In this document: piece by piece, positions 62,601 through 64,000 of the stretch | How the letters are laid out: each line of letters opens with the position of its first letter | How positions within the stretch are numbered: the first letter of the stretch is position 1 | Assembly: GCF_000478275.1 (NCBI RefSeq) | Contig: NZ_ASJB01000030.1 | Span: forward strand, 62,001 to 126,000 | Length of the DNA stretch: 64,000 nucleotides | Source: Amycolatopsis orientalis DSM 40040 = KCTC 9412 | GTDB taxonomy: Bacteria > Actinomycetota > Actinomycetes > Mycobacteriales > Pseudonocardiaceae | Direction of reading: 5' to 3' | Notes under the pieces: generated by a model | Database searches by the model: none | Seen by the model: only the letters and a program-made list of their open reading frames with translations | What the model was told of the DNA's origin: nothing | Made by a program: the position numbers and the translations under genes

Positions 62601-64000
62601 AGGTCGATGCCCGCGTCCATCGGGAAGTCGGCGGTGAACAGCGAGGGAGCCCCCGAGGTGCGCAGCAGCACCCGGTCCGGTCCGGTCGGTGTCGCGCCGA
62701 CCAAGGTCGTGCTTCCGTCGGGGTTCTTCTGTTCGATCGGCGGGTTGTGCACGGTGGGGTTCCGCAGGTCGAGCACGAGCGTGACCGCGGCGTCGTAACT
62801 GGGCTTGACCTTCGCGGTGGCGTTGACGGCGTTGGCCTCGCCGACACCGCGGCCGCCGGTCTTCAGGTCGTTGCCGAGCTGGACGACGCCGACGTCGCCC
62901 TGCATCCCGGAGATCGTGTACGGCGCGTTGGCGGCCGGGATCACCGGCGTCCAGCCGGGTGCCTGCAGGAAGAGCGTGTTCCCGTCGTTGTTCTCGACGG
63001 TCGCTCCCGCCGCGCCGGCGACGACGCGCCGTCCCGCGAACTCCCCCGGCTTCCAGGTCTGGTTCTCGTCCTTGAGGGTGGTCTGCGTGTAGCTCGTCTT
63101 GGCCGGGGCGCCCGCCGGTCCGGACGCCGCCGCCGCGGCCGCGTTGAGGTCCACGGCCGTCGCCGGTGCCTTGCGGGACAACGTGATCTTGAAGTCGAGC
63201 TTGGTCGAGCCCGGCGGGAGGTGGACGTCGGAGATGCCGATCTTGCCGCCGCCGGGCAGGTTCGCCGCGGTGTTGAGTTTGTCGAGCATCTGCTGCAGCG
63301 ACGCGAACAGCGGTTCGCCCGCCTGTGTCGGGTCCGCCGCGGTCTTCGTGTTGTCCTGCAGGAACTTCTTGATCGACTCGTTGAGCTGGATCGCGTCGGC
63401 GAGGGTGCCCTTGAGGAACGGCAGGTCGAGGTTGCCGATCGGGTTCGCCGCGTCGCCCCACTTCGCGCGCTGCATCGAGGTCAGCGTCGTCGCCAGTTGC
63501 GCGAGGCCGGTGGCCAGGTCACGCGGGGTCATGTTGAGGAACGGGCCGACGGTGCCGATGCCCTCCGGCGTGATCTGCGGGGATCCGGTGGCGATGTCCG
63601 GCCAGCCGATGCCGATCTTGGCGTCGACCGCGGGCAGCGCCAGCGAGAAGGAGGCGGCCGGCGCCGCCGCGAGGTGCAGGGAACCGTTCAGCGACCCCGC
63701 CGGGCTGGCGAAGCCGAAGCTGACGAGACCGGCAAGCGAACCGTTCTGGGCCAGCTCCCCCGCGGTGCCGTCGTTGTTGAGGAACGCCAGCCGCCCATCG
63801 TTGTCCGGGTCGTTGATCGTGGCGGCGAAATGCGCCTTGAGATCCAGCGAGGTGTCCGTCTCGACGAGTTTCACCCCGAGGACACCGATGGCCGCGTTGA
63901 CGGCCTTGATGGCGTTCGCGTCGGGGAAGTCCGCCGAAGCGTCGACGGTCAGCGACGGCGTCGTACCGTCGTTGAGGATGTAGGCCTTGTCGTGCGCCTT
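53609..64000 (-). CDS. Giant RTX-repeat extracellular protein, 5' end outside the window
   Basis: The frame is open to the window edge; visible length is about 3463 aa. The N-terminal roughly 1900 residues have repeated blocks rich in TVxxxxLGPLSVSLGD and DFSLPTGG patterns with a fibronectin-like segment (VTNAAGYLVFREEGG) in the middle. Residues from about 1910 hold many calcium-binding RTX-type nonapeptides (GGKGDDTIVTGD, GGSGDDTLYGN style), e.g. GGDGGADVYGD, GNDGVDTMFGGDDPDTIEG. The last roughly 250 residues (from about 54350 down) are less repetitive and contain GGWDRDVLQADVADNG. Such proteins fold on calcium after export. A signal peptide, if any, is not in view, and no type I exporter is present here. 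Function unknown; adhesin or surface-layer protein is possible. Confidence 0.85.
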   Translation of the reverse strand, partial: KAHDKAYILNDGTTPSLTVDASADFPDANAIKAVNAAIGVLGVKLVETDTSLDLKAHFAATINDPDNDGRLAFLNNDGTAGELAQNGSLAGLVSFGFASPAGSLNGSLHLAAAPAASFSLALPAVDAKIGIGWPDIATGSPQITPEGIGTVGPFLNMTPRDLATGLAQLATTLTSMQRAKWGDAANPIGNLDLPFLKGTLADAIQLNESIKKFLQDNTKTAADPTQAGEPLFASLQQMLDKLNTAANLPGGGKIGISDVHLPPGSTKLDFKITLSRKAPATAVDLNAAAAAASGPAGAPAKTSYTQTTLKDENQTWKPGEFAGRRVVAGAAGATVENNDGNTLFLQAPGWTPVIPAANAPYTISGMQGDVGVVQLGNDLKTGGRGVGEANAVNATAKVKPSYDAAVTLVLDLRNPTVHNPPIEQKNPDGSTTLVGATPTGPDRVLLRTSGAPSLFTADFPMDAGIDLFANAGFLQVQMKGAAHVCHPNAGADCAGTPGADDHMVQVKLKDLGDLTFGAVVDKLLHDPGALLDFQVRVRGAGGVDASAPGTGDFLKGATAHAGFTWNDLTKPTGPDGPQFSTSDLSELANFDFDPANPKALFSIILKTLQTLNASLGDASPSGAAVFGTKIPLVGRSLKDLLRADQSGSGPTVSYGPNSVKDIARSVEKGNAFPPSLVGRTVVAGTQVGVVGSVTPDTLVLAGPWASQPSPATSYVVRSELDDVISMLEAAPSDNLQRLVQTINTRFKDSVPVTFEYAEPGGTPSLIIRLDWKRAYHTSTPVQFDFSLPTGGQRVAGVQGDGSVSLGVGGQVKMGLVVPLQPGAGPADANALRVLDDSKIGVKLDATVENATIATTLGPLSVSLGDPKSADKATAKASYSIDLAKGGGTGAPVSFTDFLGAVGPTINAGSTAVGCGLDGGTPLALCAKLPLYISEDGGATYSKVITDAAKSNNFALRLPKSTAVDDYFNLGGAPIDGHPRLETPDPALLAEALAAKLIDFGRLDGLDSYLNLVEQALNTASFGGKLPLLGDDLQQGADFIGKLRTAIHTALDQLPANGHFTDMAAVRGWVNDQLGGKLAGAGLNPDTVTVDTLCKTPLGTVGAPTVKLHEGATAADKTYRYVVASYVTVNGEKKQAKASDPGQITTGPAALSTTDSLDIAWEPVTNAAGYLVFREEGGAFKLIADVTDAKLTDVGTASIGGAPENPPENPRPHDCSYNDLDAVTISLNVSQGDFSGDLLNCAGLPSGHECLKKTVPLDLGIPGFSLKADGGAGPEVQLGWRLHLAMGISRSEGFFVDTKDSAQPEFAVGLNVTLPKKIDAQLAFINITAENCTKQKSQDDCNHAAAPANEAGVLPLFGGAFKIDLVAPDDPTNGRLHLTDLQNAGLDRLADVKLHASADINWLLKARPGEDAGFPGIQADFRLHWAWNNVKPGTNSADGGNSPLTLAFDKVAIDSGEIFGKILGPIVNKIKQVTGPLDPVIKTLYAPIPVLSDLSHLAGGGDVTIVSIGKAFSTIAGGPDLKFVDTIAGVVNFINHFPTCTTSCLIPLGSFELGGQKALDTTVTPDNTESLISVKKDAGGGNAFTPILGAINGKNQNNDPESANPMTTKAATAGFSFPVFEKPASLFNVLLGGDVDLVKFDSGPLRLGFDWRQQFGPVYAPPPVVITLHGSASVTLRIVAGFDTFGIRKAFEAARAGELDLATVGQAFLQSLFFYTTENGKPIPVVSFTGELAAGAAVTAVVITVGIEGGVGLTVSFLWNDPNHDGKFRITEFLQTALNNPICLFTVSGRLYVFLKLYVTVGFGPFSVSFSFTIVDVTLLDFTATPNCTPPPPKLGGLSGDGKTLVVYAAALGHTAQRGGGAGDPYESNKQEKDTVKITSLHDYANPANPAFTGVAVDMLGIRREFRNANIERVVVDGRGYAKPMSVTFIGDAKLDTAKDGPPPPTAQFDRDAIVFGGDKNDQIKTGIGNSWVDGGKGDDTIVTGDRTVLAADRKSYVQNGAKARVAGGPGVDSITVGNGEDVVAGDSSLGAPPVTSVGLKELKNDGRDGGDPIADGAGGPTVSVPNWAILPDPAGGTGTGDGADTIKVGLAKSTAFGNGGDDTLGVAADDPLKDVPTLPQALFVSPGAILIGGDGSDRFAGGTGPDEIYTAGKVDPGIDGYGSDDANTTGGPAGGPINTVDTGSGDDKVFGGKGQDRVTGHSTKTQKDDFRGGGGNDILFGGYGADTLYGGPDDDYVIAEPSTLDFPDPAKTDDYGPLYFVTHTPLPQGVSPSHKTLVGGLGRDHIIGGDGGADVYGDKQTTPCKAGAPLPSTPVDETVNDVLDGNDRVLGGAGVENVRAGGGDDNVDAEANEDLVCGEKGKDILHGGRDADQVWGGSDDDSVYGDTGADTLYGNDGVDTMFGGDDPDTIEGNNGKDWISGGLSGDVVVGGTRAAGQPDDADKLFGDGGTDTIIGDNGDPAAPGGPVFDLASSADATLGGDDTISGGMDTDALYGGLENDTVSGGKDPDRIEGNPGADTLNGETEADDIIGGSHQTPGDPAVKNAAGYPDAGDTISGGDADDVITGDNATITVTGGADTGDPVTRGRGLSAGRHVVLFDLGFTANAANSGGDTISGGNATDVVYAQAGTDTVHGDAGDDYVEGDQDADKLFGDSGQDDLLGGSSAVEMGGGQGTVGQLDTGDTISGGEDADVITGDNALVTRDAGIPKSPITQGRFDTDLPGAVPMTHRSIQLYDLGDTPVPNTSGGDDITGDNGCDAILGQSGNDRIKGGNDGDHAEGGPGRDWIEGNTGDDDLVGGSSTIHGGDTALTTQGQPDTADVVFGGTGDDVVLGDNAITDRIAPPSPYLLRVGSNGTFETQRSLRLLDLSWSNGFLGAPSRAVAGGDQLSGGGGVDVMFGQDGDDQMSGGAHDDYAEGNGGHDTMFGDRTLAEAGIAISPPAPAWPGAASDDLGDVSAPNGQDDLIGGSSLAVFRDTADDVHGDGAADFILGDNGTAMRDIVDQTGKPVALGDDLTKVSLPLTNRIYAKRYDPQNLPQGAAFVRHGVNGAPTRFCTTTQATCEALGASGGDNLWGDAGEDTQYGQDGDDLMYGDTGTTTAPGDGADDMYGELGGDRMWGTGGEDAMVGDRGGVVDVFQNGSNKFVIDNPQVPAIHYEGFLAGSVTRQADLQHDVNGDTFAAPGNAPAMPHRGDLEGGDDRIRGGDDHDSIHGGFGDDLANGDSGGDIVFGDDGADVLWGGKGGSDPANPNDRGVNDSLVDHLDGGKGATSGPSVDPNTGALGSDILDWRPRGAYGPPGQATCTANPWPQTFGNGKNAVTVDPCSWFEMTNLDNADVADNQHHQGIDWIYGGWDRDVLQADVADNGPNLGDRLLDWGGAYNLYTHCNAAYGGYNDVRQHSPTHQDFLQRWAYSLGAGQVAGDVTTAGTSAYDELALVYQPDMNDHGTGPAFPTTPGHFDNPNACAP
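54900..56650 (-). repeat. RTX supermodules of about 400 bp
   Basis: Within the RTX gene a larger unit repeats every about 390-410 bp. Each unit reads [L/F]DL near its start, then SGGDxISGG, a DxVxGQxGxD block, DDYxEG, DDLxGGSS, DTxDxxxGGxxDDVIxGDN. Units begin near 56600 (FDLASSADATLGG), 56200 (FDLGFTANAANSGG), 55800 (YDLGDTPVPNTSGG) and 55400 (LDLSWSNGF, then AVAGG), and a fifth, more diverged one near 54930. The pattern shows expansion by duplication of a block much larger than the 9-residue RTX unit. Confidence 0.75.

Overview
This is 64 kb of high-GC DNA from a filamentous actinomycete. The NB-ARC/TPR receptors, DUF3558 and DUF2637 proteins, an AA10 lytic polysaccharide monooxygenase (LPMO) with a DasR-type operator, and large C-terminally extended regulators all fit an order such as Pseudonocardiales (Amycolatopsis, Saccharothrix, Lentzea). 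The genus is an inference. The layout looks like an accessory stretch of chromosome built from islands and IS debris, followed by ordinary peripheral metabolism.

0-17.4 kb is accessory. It holds the 3' end of one STAND/NLR-type protein and a complete second NLR (1513-3978). The NLR's N-terminus carries a short amyloid-like (RHIM/PP-type) signalling motif. Facing it is a 110-residue helical protein (4493-4825) whose C-terminus carries a spacing-identical version of that motif. Next come a frameshifted AraC remnant, a PD-(D/E)XK nuclease, two degenerate copies of one rve-type transposase either side of a fragment of NAD-glutamate dehydrogenase, a DUF4238 protein, several unknown proteins, and a DUF2637 (SpdB-like) membrane protein typical of actinomycete integrative conjugative elements.

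17.48-34.85 kb is a candidate genomic island. Its two ends are direct repeats of about 100 bp, each made of the 3' half of a tRNA-Val(GAC) gene plus that gene's UUCG-loop terminator. The cargo is a Tc (toxin complex) locus on the minus strand: a TcB-TcC fusion (2403 aa) followed by a compact TcA (1778 aa). Divergent from it is a coupled pair encoding an AAA+ ATPase and a TPR protein. The right-hand repeat cuts off a peptidase-inhibitor I36-like gene.

35-43.5 kb holds an F420-type (LLM) oxidoreductase, several small unknown genes, a Nudix-like protein with an eroded catalytic box, a deleted alpha/beta-hydrolase, a GlsB-type membrane protein, and a MarR/quinone-oxidoreductase pair with a twin 14-bp operator. 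At least nine copies of a short dispersed repeat (core CGGCATGAGSGTGCG) lie mostly between these genes.

43.5-53.6 kb contains the LPMO with its operator and terminator, a VOC/MarR divergent pair with palindromic operators, a DUF3558 lipoprotein, an ankyrin protein, a DUF4440 protein, a DUF2891 protein, an MFS exporter divergent from an XRE-cupin regulator across a 12-bp inverted repeat, and an NADP-dependent oxidoreductase divergent from an AraC regulator. The window ends inside a giant extracellular protein (at least 3463 residues) with a long unknown N-terminal region and many RTX-type repeats arranged in supermodules of about 130 residues.
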